Shown here piece after piece: positions 48,335-61,700 of a stretch of 64,000 nt of DNA. Source of the DNA: Mugil cephalus (taxonomy: Eukaryota > Chordata > Actinopteri > Mugiliformes > Mugilidae). The translations under genes and the position numbers were made by a program. The notes under the pieces were generated by a model. It worked only from the letters and a program-made list of their open reading frames with translations, was not told the origin of the DNA and did no database searches. Position 1 is the first letter of the stretch, and each line of letters opens with the position of its first letter. The DNA is taken from positions 10,542,501 to 10,606,500 of the forward strand of contig NC_061771.1 in the NCBI RefSeq assembly GCF_022458985.1, written 5' to 3'.

Positions 48335-50419
48335 CCTATATAACCTCACAGTGTGTGTCAGCCCTGTCTCCTCCTCTGCCTTTCCATCATTTGTGAGGAT
48401 AAGTATTCAGTTTGATGTAATGCCAAAGTTTAATTTACAAGGAATCTTTGGTTTTCATGAGTCAAGGTTCAGGAATTTCTATGACTTCCACAGCTTCCAT
48501 CAAACACCGTCACCAGGCTGAACAGAAGTTAAATATATGTAAAACTGAGAGTTTAAAAGGAAAATGAAAGCTGTTCGGGAAGACGTTGGCCGACAAGTTC
48601 TGTGAAAACACGAATTGTGAAGTATGCGGGTCATGCGTAAGGGTCAGGAGTGCAGATACAGTCATTTACATTAAAGTCATGCATTTCAGTTAATTTGTTA
48701 ATACATTTACAGTGTTAAGGTAGCTATTTACACTTTTTTGTTTGCAGAATTATTACATACATATTACACACATACACATTTAAATATTAAAATTAGTGTA
48801 TTCAGGGTCAGGGTCAGGTTTCTTTATTTGAATACAAAACTCACAGACATGAAACATAAAAGGTGAAAACGAACATATAAGCTGACTATCAAAAATATTA
48901 AAAGCACCCATACTCCACCACTAAGTATATAAAAGGTCAATATTGCTTGTATGTAGAAGCAGCAAAGATAGGTTGGTCAATCTGCCCTTTCTGATTCTTT
49001 TACATTTACTGGTATAAACCCAGTTAGTTTGTAATTGGTCGGCGGCATTAGTCAGGTGATGACTAGAGGGTTTCAGGAAGTGCTGAGACTGTTCCAGAAG
49101 AAATCCATCTCCATCCTGCTCATTTTATGAAGAGTGACCCATCAACCACAAACAAACCCTCACGTTACGACACATACAGCACCAACTTATAGGATACGTT
49201 TCCCACAAGGTCCCAGACATTGAAGGTGAAGGTTGGCTTGGCAATGCAGTGCAGTTTACAATAAATGCAGTCCACTAGAGGCTCTCTCCAAAAGAGAGTA
49301 AATGCCCATATATCTCCTTGTTAAAATGTCCAACTTTACAGCAGAACAGTTTTTACAGCCTGGTACAAAACAAAATACATTCATGACGGCGGTTCATTTA
49401 AATGCAATTTTGCAAGAGGTCATTAGTGTAAGTACATGGCAGGCTCGATCCAACTCCCAGTACAAGAACTGTATTGTTTTTTTGTTTGTTTTTTTTTTTA
49501 CCCAGAATTAACGACAACACAGCATGTCTGTTGGGACATCCAGGAAAAACCCTCAACCCCACGACTATTTTACAAACAAAGTAAATTGGCTTAGAAACGG
49601 TGACAAACCTGTTGTTTTACCAAATATTAACAGGGTTTAAAGGGGTTTAATTAAGTTTAATTAATTAAGTGGCTGATTTGCGTGATATGTGGACACTGTC
49701 ACATGTTAATAATTGTCTTCTTCCCACAGAGCCACATCTTTGACCATTTTTTCATTTGTTGGGACTAATGCACTGATTGATGTTTGCCTTCCTGTACGAA
49801 GCTCAGATGAATGATAGATGAAGTTTTTGGGGATTTTCCATTACTTATCATATGAATAGATTTCTTGCTCTCTTGTTTGCAGTGTGTACAATGGTTTGTT
49901 TCCTTTAACTTATGCTTTGCACAACAAAGAGGGAAAGGAAGTACGAAGCAAACACATCTGTAAGCTTGATATTAACGACTTAACATTCGAAAGGCGCAAC
50001 TTTTCTCGTTGGAGTGGAGTCATGCTTCAGCTTTGGGACAGTGGAAAATTACTTGATGCCTGCAAATTGTCTACATGATTTTTTTTCAGGAAAAGGGGTC
50101 AAGTTTGATATTGATGGAGACTTTCTTATTGTGAGGGAGGTTATTAAACTTGAGTGAGTTACTGATAAATCAAGAAAATTAAAGGTTTCTTAAAAACTGT
50201 GTGCACATGTAGCATTGCACGTGACAAAGCACTCACTTGCAACAGTACACCTTTAAGAATAAAAGAAATCTCTCAGGTGAGAAAAAATATTAAACCATCA
50301 TCATAAAAACATATATTTTTTTGATAAAATAATAAAATATAGCAGTAAATTAACTGATCTTTTGTTTTTCACTCAATTTGGGCAGTAAAAGTTAAATATC
50401 AGCTAATCAAAAGGTAAAT
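48335..50419. other. Intergenic DNA; no gene recognised
   Basis: It is AT-rich DNA with short frames only. A T-rich run lies at about 49477-49500. Confidence 0.45.
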
Positions 50420-50690
50420 ATGGTAATTGGTCTTGCTCTTATATAGCGCTTTTCTACCTACTCAAAGGTACTCAAAGTGCTGTGACAGTCAGAGACACAT
50501 CCACCCATTCGCTCACACAAGCACACACACATTCACACACCTGTGCCAGTTGCACTAGGAGCAACTGGGGGTTCAGTGTCTTGCTCAAGGACACTTCGGC
50601 ATATGGCACACTCGGGGGATCAAACCACTAACCCTTTGGTTCATGGACAACCCGCTCCACCAACTTGGTCCCGCTTTAAGACAGCAGTCC
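50420..50690. repeat. Dispersed teleost repeat (SINE- or MITE-like)
   Basis: It contains tatatagcgcttttctacct, then tactcaaagtgctgtgacag, a CA-rich middle, gggttcagtgtcttgctcaa with ggacacttcggca, and an end with ggacaacccgctccaccaac. I recognise this word order from many teleost introns and intergenic regions. I cannot assign the superfamily with certainty and see no target duplication. Confidence 0.55.
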
Positions 50691-52258
50691 TTAGCTAGAT
50701 CAGTGACAAGGCCCAGTAGCAAAGGGAGGAGGAAGGAGAGACAAAAAGGGTTCCAGACACAGCCAATACAGAGGTCTGTATCGACACATGACCCCCACCC
50801 CGACCCCAAATGTGCCCGACCGATGCGCTCACCCATTCAGTGTAGACCACCATAAGATTATGACCCCTTCAGACATTTACAGCATCACATCACAGTAGAG
50901 GGCATTAACATCCTGTCCCCTGTCCCAGTGAAGAAGGTGAGCAACATGGTGTTCAGTGACGTGCAAGTTAGCATCAGTGCAGAGAGTCTGTGGGAATTTC
51001 TCTCTTTTACGAACAGCTTGTGCTGCAGTGTTTGCAATCTAGTGGTGGAGCCTAGTCCACATACAACTTTAGGCTGACACAGAGACATGAAAAAGAGGAA
51101 GAGGTTCACTCAGTTTCAGATATGATATGGCATGTGTGTTTTTGTTGGTAGATTATTCAGCCATTCATTCTGTGTTCATGTGCCACTTCCACTTCTTCAG
51201 AATCTCTCCCCTTGCTCAGTCTGCAACATCAACCTCACCAGCTTCCAATTCCCTAGTCAGCTTACCTGGTTCCACCCTGATATCAGTCCCCTACAGCTCT
51301 CCTCCTTTGTTTCAGTTGCCAGATTGCCTGAGTTTGATTAAACTATAGGTTTCCAGTGCTCATTTACTCTACTGGTGCACTCTTGTGTCGACTGTCACGG
51401 AGGTGATTACATAATGACATGATAATGACAGTGCAGGGAAAACAGGAAAGTATTTCTCAAAAGTGTTAGCAGCTCAGTGCCGAAGACAGTAGAGGACTTC
51501 CCTATATGCTTGAACTAAATAAGATTTAGACACACCATTTTGATGGTTTGCTGACAGTCGGAGCACTGTTGAACTCAGTTTTGATTGTGTCTGACGTGAG
51601 GCGTTAATTGGTATGCATTCTTGTCCCCGGCAAAGAAATCACATTAGAAAGCTACTGCAGGGCAAGAGAAGCAGTACCTGATGCTTTTGGTCTAGGTACA
51701 AGTACAGTATATAAATATATCTTTTTTAAAAAAGTATTTAGGACAGGAACAACACAACATCCTAGGCTAATGACATATTAGACATGGTCTGCAGCTGTCT
51801 AATGTCTAGTAAGTCAGCCCTAATGACATACTAGACATCAGACACACTCAAAATATTCAACATGTCACAAAAGATACAAGATATTTGTGAAATAATGGCC
51901 CTATGTAATAAGTCGAATGCATTCATTAGTTTGTAGTTTATTAGACAGCATTTCATGCTGTAATTTTAAATACATAGTAATCTACTGGATAGTAATGAGG
52001 CAACCTGAAATCAAGCGCCCCCAGTAAGCATCTCCCCTATATCTGTGATAGAGATCTTCTGGCCAGGAAGCAGAAAGCTGCCTACTACAAAGTTGGAGGT
52101 TCAACCCACAAAGGGAAATCATATCAAACTGACGAGACAAAGCGTACAGGGTTATAGAAAACTAACTAAATAACACAAATAAAACAAATGTTTAGATTAC
52201 TGTCTCTTTTTCCGAGTGGCCATACCGTCCCTGACATTCCCCATGTCACAAACACCTA
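50691..52258. other. Intergenic DNA; no gene recognised
   Basis: Only short unsupported frames are seen, with no RNA gene or clear mobile element. Confidence 0.45.
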
Positions 52259-52735
52259 CAGTCAGGTCCATAAATATTGGGACATCAACACAATTCTAAT
52301 ATTTTTGGCTCTATACACCACCACACTGGTTTTGAAATGAAATAAACAAGATGTGCTTTTACTGCAGACTTTCAGCTTTAATTTGAGGGTATTTACATTC
52401 AAATCAGGTGAACGGTGTAGGAATTACAACAGTTTGTATATGTGCCTCCCACTTTTTAAGGGACATTAGATGTTTTTTTTGGCAAACTCTAATCTGGCCT
52501 TCCTGTATTTGAGGCTCACCAATGCTTTACATCTTGTAGTGAACCCTCTGTATTCACTCTGGTGAAGTCTTCTCTTGATTGTTGACTTTGACACACACAC
52601 ACCTACCTCCTGGAGAATGTTCTTGGTCTGGCCGACTGTCAAGAATGGTCCAAACAGTTGATTTGGCCACACCTAATGTTGTTGCTATCTCTCTGATGTG
52701 TTTGTTTGATGTTTCAGCCTAATGATGGCTTGAGA
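52259..52735 (-). mobile_element. Truncated Tc1-like transposon with transposase fragment
   Basis: The left terminus begins cagtcaggtccataaatatt, a terminal repeat known from teleost Tc1-like elements. On the minus strand, 52672-52466 codes for QTKNILQEVGVCVSKSTIKR and ends KARLEFAKKN. This covers the helix-turn-helix part of a Tc1 transposase up to the linker before the catalytic domain. The DDE catalytic region is absent, so it is dead. The right end is lost into the next relic. Confidence 0.85.
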
Positions 52736-52739
52736 GGTG

Positions 52740-52932
52740 CAGCAAAGATGAATGCAAAACAAAAACGTTTTTTTGTTTTTAATACATTTTTAATACATTT
52801 GCAAAGATCTCACACTTTTTTCCACGGGTGTTGTGTACAGAATTTCAAGGAAAAAAATAATAATTTCATCCATTTTGGAATAAGGTTGTAACATGTGGAA
52901 AAAGTGAAGCGCTGTGAATAGGTTCTGAATAC
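52740..52932. mobile_element. Terminus of a second Tc1-like family
   Basis: It contains gggtgttgtgtacagaattt, tcatccattttggaataagg and gtggaaaaagtgaagcgctg then tgaata. This is the typical end of another teleost Tc1-like family. It lies directly next to the element at 52259-52735, probably through nested insertion and deletion. Confidence 0.65.
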
Positions 52933-55900
52933 CTTCACCTGAACACCTTACACAAGCAATTTGCTTCACCAAGAAATAACAATCTGTCAGGTACTGTCAG
53001 CTACAAAGTCATTAAAAATGATTGATAGGGGACGCCTTCTGCCTATTCAACGAGTTTTGATTTGTCTGTACCTGAAATTCTTGATTTTTCACTTCACCAG
53101 CTACATAACATCTTTCTGTGAAACATACAAGCAAAGTACATGTATGTACAAATATTTCCTTTTCTGGTTTATTTATTTTTTGATAACTTAGCATGAGTTA
53201 CGCTTTTTATTATCATATTTGGCAAAGGTGTGTTCTTGCGCGCGAGTGAGGGTAGGACAGACCGGGAGATCAAAAGGTGGATCAGAGCGGTGTCTGACCT
53301 TAACTGGTCTATTGTGGTGAATAGAGAGCTAAGCTTTTTTTTTTTTTTTTTTACATGATTCTTTTAACCAACTTTCTAATCATAAACCAAAGGTCTGATT
53401 AATTTCAAAATTAAAACCCTTCATATACTGGTGTTCATTACAAGAATTTATTTACAATAAACTAAATGCAATGTGTATTTTTCTTGGGGGCATTATTGCA
53501 GCCTTGGATATGTCAATAATTAGAAGCAACTAGCGACCTGTCCTGGGTGTACCCCGTCTCTCACCCAGTGTCAAAGATGTCTGTTTATTGCATTGCAGAG
53601 ATATCTACTGAAGTGCTAACCAGCGAGTGCTGGTCTATCACACCTTGTCACACCACTTTGTAACACAAGATAGGAGAGCGTGTCGACATAGCTCTATTGA
53701 ATCAATGTTGTGCCAAATTTGAAAACTGTCAAAAGCAGCAAAAACAGCCGCGAAATCTGTTTGAAATTTGTTCAAGAAGTTTTCACTTACTTTACAGTTT
53801 GAAAACCTGCAGCTTGAAGAGATTCTTATTTCAGCAAAATTGTTTTGCAGTTGTGTTTTTGCTATTGTAAATACAGAACCCATTTTACAGAGTCACATTT
53901 TCAGAATTTCTAACTTCTCTCCCTGTGTATGAAATGAGTTTCATGTCTGGGTTGTCTCTAGTGAGAATGTGGTGATGAGGCAACAAGTTGTGAAAACAGG
54001 TGGTGCCATGTTTACATACTTCTGGACAGATCTCTTTCTTGGGAAATTAAAAAAATCTTGGAAATCTACACCTACATGGCACCTTGCAAAACAAACAATT
54101 AGAGCAGTTTTTGTTTCTTTCTCTTTCTTGGTTGCAACATAATCTCCCTGAACTTATATTTTTACTTTATTTTTACTTAGAATAATTGATGTGCACTAGG
54201 CTAAGTGTGGCTGACAGGTGCTGTCATGCCTGCTCATGAAGTAAACCATGGCGGTATATTCCCACATAAAGTTGCAACATGGACTAACAGGCAAATTTAT
54301 TTCTGACTGAATGGACAGTCACTGACAATGTAAGTGTTCAATAACTGTTGTTTTCAATATATTAATTTAATAATATCAAGATTCAGTTTAGCTGAATAAA
54401 CTTAACTAATGGTCCTTGTTTCTAGAAAAGACCCGGTAATGAGACACTGTGCAGCAAATAAATAATTCAAGTCAAAGGACGGGTTTAGGTCCAAGAAGGG
54501 GTTACTGTAACTCATTAAACTTGCCATGAACCCCTTAGAAAGCTGCACAAACACAATGGGTTATCATTTCTTTCTGTTTTCATCAGTCAAACAAAAAAAG
54601 AGACAGGAATGATGACAGTTACGGGGAGTGTGATCCCGGACCGGGCTGGGGTGGAAGAATAACTGAGTGACTGGTGAAGTGCCTAAGGCTCATTCGAAAG
54701 CTGAGGAACAAACACTGCATAACAAGGACGTGTGCAAACAAAGAGACAAAGGAAGTTGGACTGTGGTATAAACATGGAATCAATCACATATTTTAGATTA
54801 TATGTGAATTGACTTTAATATATAACATATATATGATATGTACAGTATGTGTGTATGTGTATGTGAAATCTTTCCAGGAGGAAAGTGAAAAGATGAATGA
54901 ACCTGGAATCCATTTGGACAGCAATATTGAAAACGTGGGAACATCTTGGTCATCTTTCTTTTATTGTTGTATATACAGTTGGGGGAAAAAAAAACTTCTA
55001 TAATCTTTCCTGCAGATTTGATTCTCCACAGCAACAGAACCACTTTGTCAGATGTTTAGAGGCCTGCAAACATATATATTTTGTTAGATTATTTTATATT
55101 ATTAAACTGCAAACAGCTCAAATAAAGTGTTGATGCAACAGTAAGACATTTCCAGGTCACAGGGTCTGAGAGATGCAAAGACTGCCAGCTGGGTGTAACT
55201 TATAGAAAACAAATGTTTTGGTTCTGACCTGAACAAACCTCTTGTATAAAAGCAATTTTGTCTTCAGGCATCTACTACTGAGACAAGTTGGCCTTGATTA
55301 AACTCTTGCTTGGATAACCCTGACCTGGATGACTGAAAATCTTCACAGACACTTAATGTTATGACATAATACCAGCTGGGCGTACGGTTGTGTGTGTGCA
55401 GTCCATGGAATGTCTTTTAACCTTATTCACAAATGCTGGCAGCCGCTTTAAATACAATATGTCTCTATTGAAGGGTCACTAAACAGTTGAGAACTATTTC
55501 TGTTCCTGAATCCAGGGCAATGGTCAGCATAGACACTCCACTCATCACAAAGAAAGAATTTGTGTCATGGATCCTGGCCAGAATTTATGATCTGGGCCTA
55601 TAAAGCTTTCCTGATCTAAAATAGATTGACCCATATTTTAACCAGCAGCCTTTTTAGGCCCACTCAATCTGCGTCAGAAGCATATGGTGACAACCTCCCG
55701 CTGATAAAAGGTCAGCTCTGGCCACATGTCTTTTTGGAGCCAAGATAAAGATGCTCCGATTATCCAGAAACATAAATCAAGTATCCTGAAGTGATTAGCA
55801 GGCACACAGAGTGATCAGTAAAATATTGTTTTTTTTTTTGGAATATTAATTGAGCATGTTAGGAATCACATGGCCAACGTTAGAACTGGACCACCTGCTG

Positions 55901-58077
55901 AAGATGATCTGCTTGTCAAGGCTTGTGTTACACTCATGAGGGAGCAAATTTAGCTTGCAGGCATCCTGACATGATTTGTTGGTGAGAACAAAAATGATTA
56001 CATAACTCCAAGAACAGTGTCAGTGTCTGTTTAGACACTGCGAGGGGGAAACGCTACACTATTATTATAATGCAAAGCCTGGAGGCATTGATCTAAGGGA
56101 CAGATGTATGTTATTGTAAGTCTTCTCTGAGAGAACCACTTAATAATTACATTGATGAATTTGAATAAAAAGAGGTTTAATTAAAAATATACAGTACAAG
56201 TACTAGGGTTAGGAAAGGATGGCATAAAATCCACATGTCAGCAGTGCCATTAGGATTAAGTAGAACACAGGAGATAAAGATAGAGACAGACCAAAACTCA
56301 TAAACTCAGACCTCTCTCAAAATTTCTGGTTATAAGAACAAGAATAACCATCAGTTGCGGTGGCTTAGGTGGAGGCAAAACAAATTAACTCTTAACATGT
56401 TGTGCAGGCTTGTTTTTGACAATGGCGGAAGAAAACATGATTTTTTATTTTTTTTTTAAATCTGTATGGTCACTCACTCTCCAGGACCGTGAGTGTTGAA
56501 ATAGTTGAAAAACTTAATATTAAGTGACAGGACCAGATTGGCTGACCCATATGCAATGGATGGATGATCTGACAGGATTAGGTACTTGTGCAACGACTGG
56601 TACAACTCCCGCTGTATACTCTCTTCTCTCAACAAGGACAGAAAAGCCCTCACCCTGGGTTGGTCCAGAACAACATTACTTTTCCAGTCATCATTTAAAA
56701 AATGTACCGACATGAGAGCAGAAAGTTGAAACTGAGCAGCTTACTACCAGTCAAAACCGCTCATCTCTAGTCAAAACCAAATCATCCTGTTTGTGCCTGG
56801 CGCTCCATTTTAACGATTTTTTTCTTACCAATCAGTAGTAAGCAGCGTTCTACGTCACATTTTCGACCCCAACACAGAGGAGACACTAAAAAGTACCCAG
56901 AAAAGTATCCCTTTGTCCTCGTTCCTCCCACCTTCTAACAATGGAAATAGCGATTTAAAGTGGGCGGTGTAGAGTGGTGTGGAGGTAGGCCGTCTGTGGA
57001 AACCAGGCCTAAGTTCTGCCTAGCTAGCAGCAAGGTCAGAAAACAGACGTGCAATAGGCTTGGGTTATTGTGAACTGAACCACCAGCTGTGTCTGGACAG
57101 CGAACTGCACCAGCATGGCTGGGTAAATCAGCCATGATGTTAAATGCATACATGTTGCGATAGTTATATAGCCTAATGAATATGCCAATGGGGCCTATTA
57201 CACAAGCTAATGGAATAGCAAAATGTTGTTAGCTGCGTTATGTTTAGCAACATATTAACCTGTTTAAATATCAGTGTAGTATATTATTTCTGATGTTAGC
57301 TAACTTTCTAGTGCTATCAAATGCTATTTTGTGAATGAGGACATACAAAGTGCTAATTTGTGATTTGCTGGGCATGACCAATCTTTAGAGGCTCAACCAA
57401 ACCTACAAAAGACAATATTTCATGTATTGTCACTGCACTCCAATCTTTCCATTCTGAAAGAGTTTTTTTTTTATCTTTTGTGCTGTTTTTTATTTAGTTT
57501 TTTTCTGGACTTCTTGTGTTTTGGCTGTCTAGTTGGTCATTGACTGTGGAGTGGCCGTTGTGTCCATTGGTGTGTTCCTGCTATTGCCTGCTAGCGCTGC
57601 TAGCACTGTCATCTGAGCTGCCCAGAGTGAGACCTGAGACTCCCATTAAACTTCAGAAGAAGTGCTTCAGATACTAGGCTGGAGTTGGCGGTGGAGGATC
57701 GGAGAAGGAGGTTCGGGTCGGCGGTGCCATCTCTACTCACGGAGAAGGTGGGGTCTTGATGGACTGTGTGCCCTTGATGGGACCCAGTGAGAAGTGCTTT
57801 GGAGGCCTGGTTCATAGGACCACAGCACTTCTGTGCCCGGCTTCAGACTCTGCGGCAGACACGTTGGCATTTACATCCCTTCCTCAGCGATAAGGAAACA
57901 CCATTGACGAGGAACACCATGACGACACGATCCACACCACTGTTACTATGCAACTGACCAAACATCCACATCACCTTGGACACTGTTTTGCCAACTACTT
58001 TTGTATATTTTTATTATGCTAGTCCTGTACACTGCTTATTGTTGATATACTTTAATCTCATTTTATTTATCTTTCGA
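52933..58077. other. Gene-poor interval downstream of copy B
   Basis: No coding gene is recognised. Homopolymer T runs occur near 53335-53352 and 55828-55839. The stretch 56740-57010 looks like decayed transposon DNA, but I could not define its ends. Confidence 0.4.
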
Positions 58078-58158
58078 GTATTTACTTTTATGTGCAACAA
58101 AGCTATGGTGACAAAATAATTTCAGTCGCAGATTATTAAAAGTCTAAATCTAAGTCTA
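58078..58158 (+). mobile_element. LINE 3' end fragment (plus strand)
   Basis: It contains tttacttttatgtgcaacaa then agctatggtgacaaaataat and ends in taaaagtctaaatctaagtc. It aligns over about 80 bases with 45299-45385 on the opposite strand, with roughly four of five bases identical by eye. It marks the 3' end of a truncated LINE copy, whose upstream part may extend to about 57840. Confidence 0.6.
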
Positions 58159-58713
58159 AGAATTAGAAGGTCACAGGCAGAACTCGTGGTCTAGGACAGA
58201 AGGCTGGGGCTTCAGACTACAAAAGATTGGGCCTGGCTGAAGCCTGATCTTTTGTTCTTCTTCTAACCTTAGTGGTTCTTTTTTTAATGGTAAGGAAAAG
58301 ACCTTCGGCCATTGTCTTGCTGTTAGCCTGTTAGCCTCGTGGCTTCTAGGCACCAACAGTTGCCTGGCAGCAGTGTTGTTACAACTTATTTTTGATATTG
58401 GCGCCATGTTCTGAACCACAAATTCACATGTTCAACGTGAAGGTAGTAGCTGCATATAAATAGCTCCCTCTTGTGGCTATTCACAACCTTGTTAGTGGAC
58501 ATTTTCGGTAGGTTGTGTAATTCTTGGTTGTTTTAGATCTAACTTAATTAAAAAAAATTTAAATTCTACATTAGAAACACCTGGAAACGCAGTTTAAACT
58601 TTGAACTTGTTGCAGTGGGTAAGGATAACACATAATAACACATAACACATAGTACATAATTATAAAAATAATAATGAAAAACAGGCCAGCAACTTTGCAA
58701 AAGGAAATCACTG

Positions 58714-61700
58714 TTACATTTCAGACTCCAATATTGGCTGCAATGGAACTCCATGTAGGTTCTCGACACACTCGCCATCGTGCCCAGATTCTTCATTGTT
58801 ACCCTGCGTCAAAGCATTCTCTGGTGATACAGTAACACAGCGTTTCACTTTGAAAACATCCCAACTCTCAGGCAGAGGGCCATGGTTGAACATGAACCAA
58901 GCCAGCATGGAAAAAACTAAGATGGCTGCCAAGGTGCAGAGCATGGACACAGTCCTGACAGGGGACTTCTGGACATACACGCCATCTTCCAATGTACAAC
59001 CAGGAAGCTGGAGAACAACAGGAAGCCCTACAGCGTTTTCTCCAAACAGGATCCTCACAGTCAGCCCTATGATGTAACCCACAGCCGCCCCGTAACCATT
59101 TGTCACTTTAAAGAAGAGCACGGAAACCAGATGGGGGAATATAAGGGTGTAAGAAACATCTGCTCCGAGAATCCAGAGGACCAGGGTGCTGTTGGTGTAG
59201 AACGTTATGGATGTCCCAACTAGACCAACCACCACCACTGAGACCCGAATCACCCACTGCATTTCATAGTCTGAAGCCTAGGGACATGAAGTCATAGAAA
59301 AGAATTAATTCATGTATCTATGCTTTTCCAAACGGATACATGTCATTTCAGTTGGCAGCACCTCAAAGAGAAAGTCAGAAGAACCAGTCCTATGCCTCAC
59401 CTCCAGAGACTCAGTGTTGCTCTACCTTTAACTTCCTACACTCCTCACCTGTGTACGCAGGATGTTCTTGTAGATGTTTGAAGAGAAAATTGACGTTGCA
59501 GACAACAGGCCAGAGTCTGTAGACGACATGACAGCAGCAGCCACAGCTCCGATTCCAATGATTGAGATGTAGGAGGGAGTGAGGTGTTGCAGGGTCAGGG
59601 GCAGGATTAAGGTGTGCTCACCACGAACATATGGAGGTGGAAGCCCGTACAGCGTCAAGTTCCAGTCTGGGTAAGAAACATAGCAATGAATGATTAAAAG
59701 TGCCTCTTTAAAATACCATATCCAAACAGTACTCATATAGAGACGGTTACTCTGTTCTGTACAAAGTTAAAGTTTCCAATCTAATTGAAATCTGAACCAA
59801 CCTGGCGTGGAATAGCGATTTGGATTTCATTATGGGACATTATGGCACCAAAACAGAGAAAAAGCTACCTCTGTCCACCATTGGATAGTCCAACAACCTT
59901 TCACAACCATTTTGTTCTAAACAAATTTAACTCCAGGGTGCTCAGATGACACATACAACTGTGTCACTGTTGCTCCCATCACCTGCTTTCTTCCATAAAA
60001 GGTTTGTGAGTAGTGGCTTCTGTCTGGCTTCTAGACTACTACTGGGGTTACACATTAAAGTTTTCAAATTAAATTTGTTCATATTTATGCCTGGCCACTA
60101 GTGAAAACCAGTTAATTTTAACAGCAATCCTGAACTAAACCTCCCTTTGTGATTGCTCTAATCTTCAGTTCAAGTTCAGAGTACTGACAGTGAAACGATG
60201 AAGTTCTCCAAGCAGTCCCAGAAATGGGCACTGCACGTATCAGCTATGAATCTCATTAGTACAGCTTAAAGAGCCTGTGTTATCATTTCCACCTGCTTAA
60301 AGTAAACTGCACTTTAGATGTGACATTAATGCAGTAGCCATTAAAATGACCTCAAGAAACATTTTGTCTGAAACTTCAAATAACTCTGTGTGTTGTCATC
60401 TCTAACATGCAATAGGCACGTTAGACAACATGTAATTTCCACCTGTGGAGGCGGCGATGGCACCAACCAGGACAGGGGGGACTCCCAGTATGGCAATGAT
60501 AAGGGCAGCAGCATAGCAGGTTAACTGGGCTGTTCGTGAAGAGGAGGCGGACAGCGTCCTCTGGTGGAAGCTCTGAAATGAAACACTACCAAGGCCCTGA
60601 AAAAAATTAGCAGGAGGAGTAACATACGCTGAGGGTGATAAGTATGAAGAGTATGAAAACTGTGTGAATTTTTGATGGAAACCATAATTAAATGTGAGAA
60701 AGAAACAACTTCTCCCCATTATGATCATTTGTTGATACACCACAAACCCAGTTGTTCCATTATACTCCACTGACCTTCCACTTTTTAGTAAACTTCATCT
60801 GGCTAAAGCTGCCAGATTATCCAGATTGCCCAATGTTTTTTTCAGTCCAGATCTGTCTGCCTACATCTGCTTTTATGACCACTCATCTGCCCTTTAAATA
60901 TCAGTTGCCCATTTTGGTCTGCTTCTGTTTGTCTGTTTGGGTACAAAGTCAGATTAGCCATCATGTGGGGCCCCTGGGTTGACATGTGCACTGCAGTTCT
61001 TTGACATAAAATACCAAGTTTAACAGGCTGATTGTGAACTGCAACATCTGACATCTCTCCCTACTTCAAATCTAACAAATAAAATAGCCCTAAAAGTAAT
61101 GTGATATACTGCCATTGTATTTCTAGGTGCCTCTAAGTAACTTAGCTCATCATCACTACATTTACACTTCTGAGCAGATGGACTCTAATTTGGCCTTGAA
61201 ATGAGCTTCAAACCCATGAGGGATGATTACTTTTGCACCTCACAGATATGTAATATTGGGCCATTTTCTTGACTAGACAAATTGCAAGATTGCAAGCCAA
61301 AAAATGTGCACAAATCTAGGGAACACATGTTAAATAAAAGAAGGTGTGATCTTTACCAGCATTAAGAAATCGTCAATCCACTTCCAGACACTGTCCTGCT
61401 CCAGAGTCCCAACCCAAGGCTCTTGGAACGTGTGGTTGAAAGCAGTCTGAGCGATGTTTAACGACAAATTGTTGAGCAGAAGGAAGGGGACGCACAGCCA
61501 CTGCAAACATAGTGATATCACCACACTGAAGGCACCAAGTATGACATTATATTCAAGCTTCTTGTGTCCACACCAAAGGAAACATGGAGAGAGAACAAAA
61601 GGTATGGACGTGCAGTCGAGTCTTACATTATCTTTTGTCCTTCAACTTCTCCAAAATGAAAAGAACGTACACGTATTTTTCCAGTTTGCATTTGCACACA

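Noticed and set aside
52466-52672. 68-codon minus-strand frame as a possible gene
   Set aside because: It is the helix-turn-helix part of a Tc1-like transposase inside a truncated transposon, without the catalytic domain.
56740-57010. Possible MITE with repeated aaagtacc-type words
   Set aside because: No matching inverted ends or target duplication could be found by eye.
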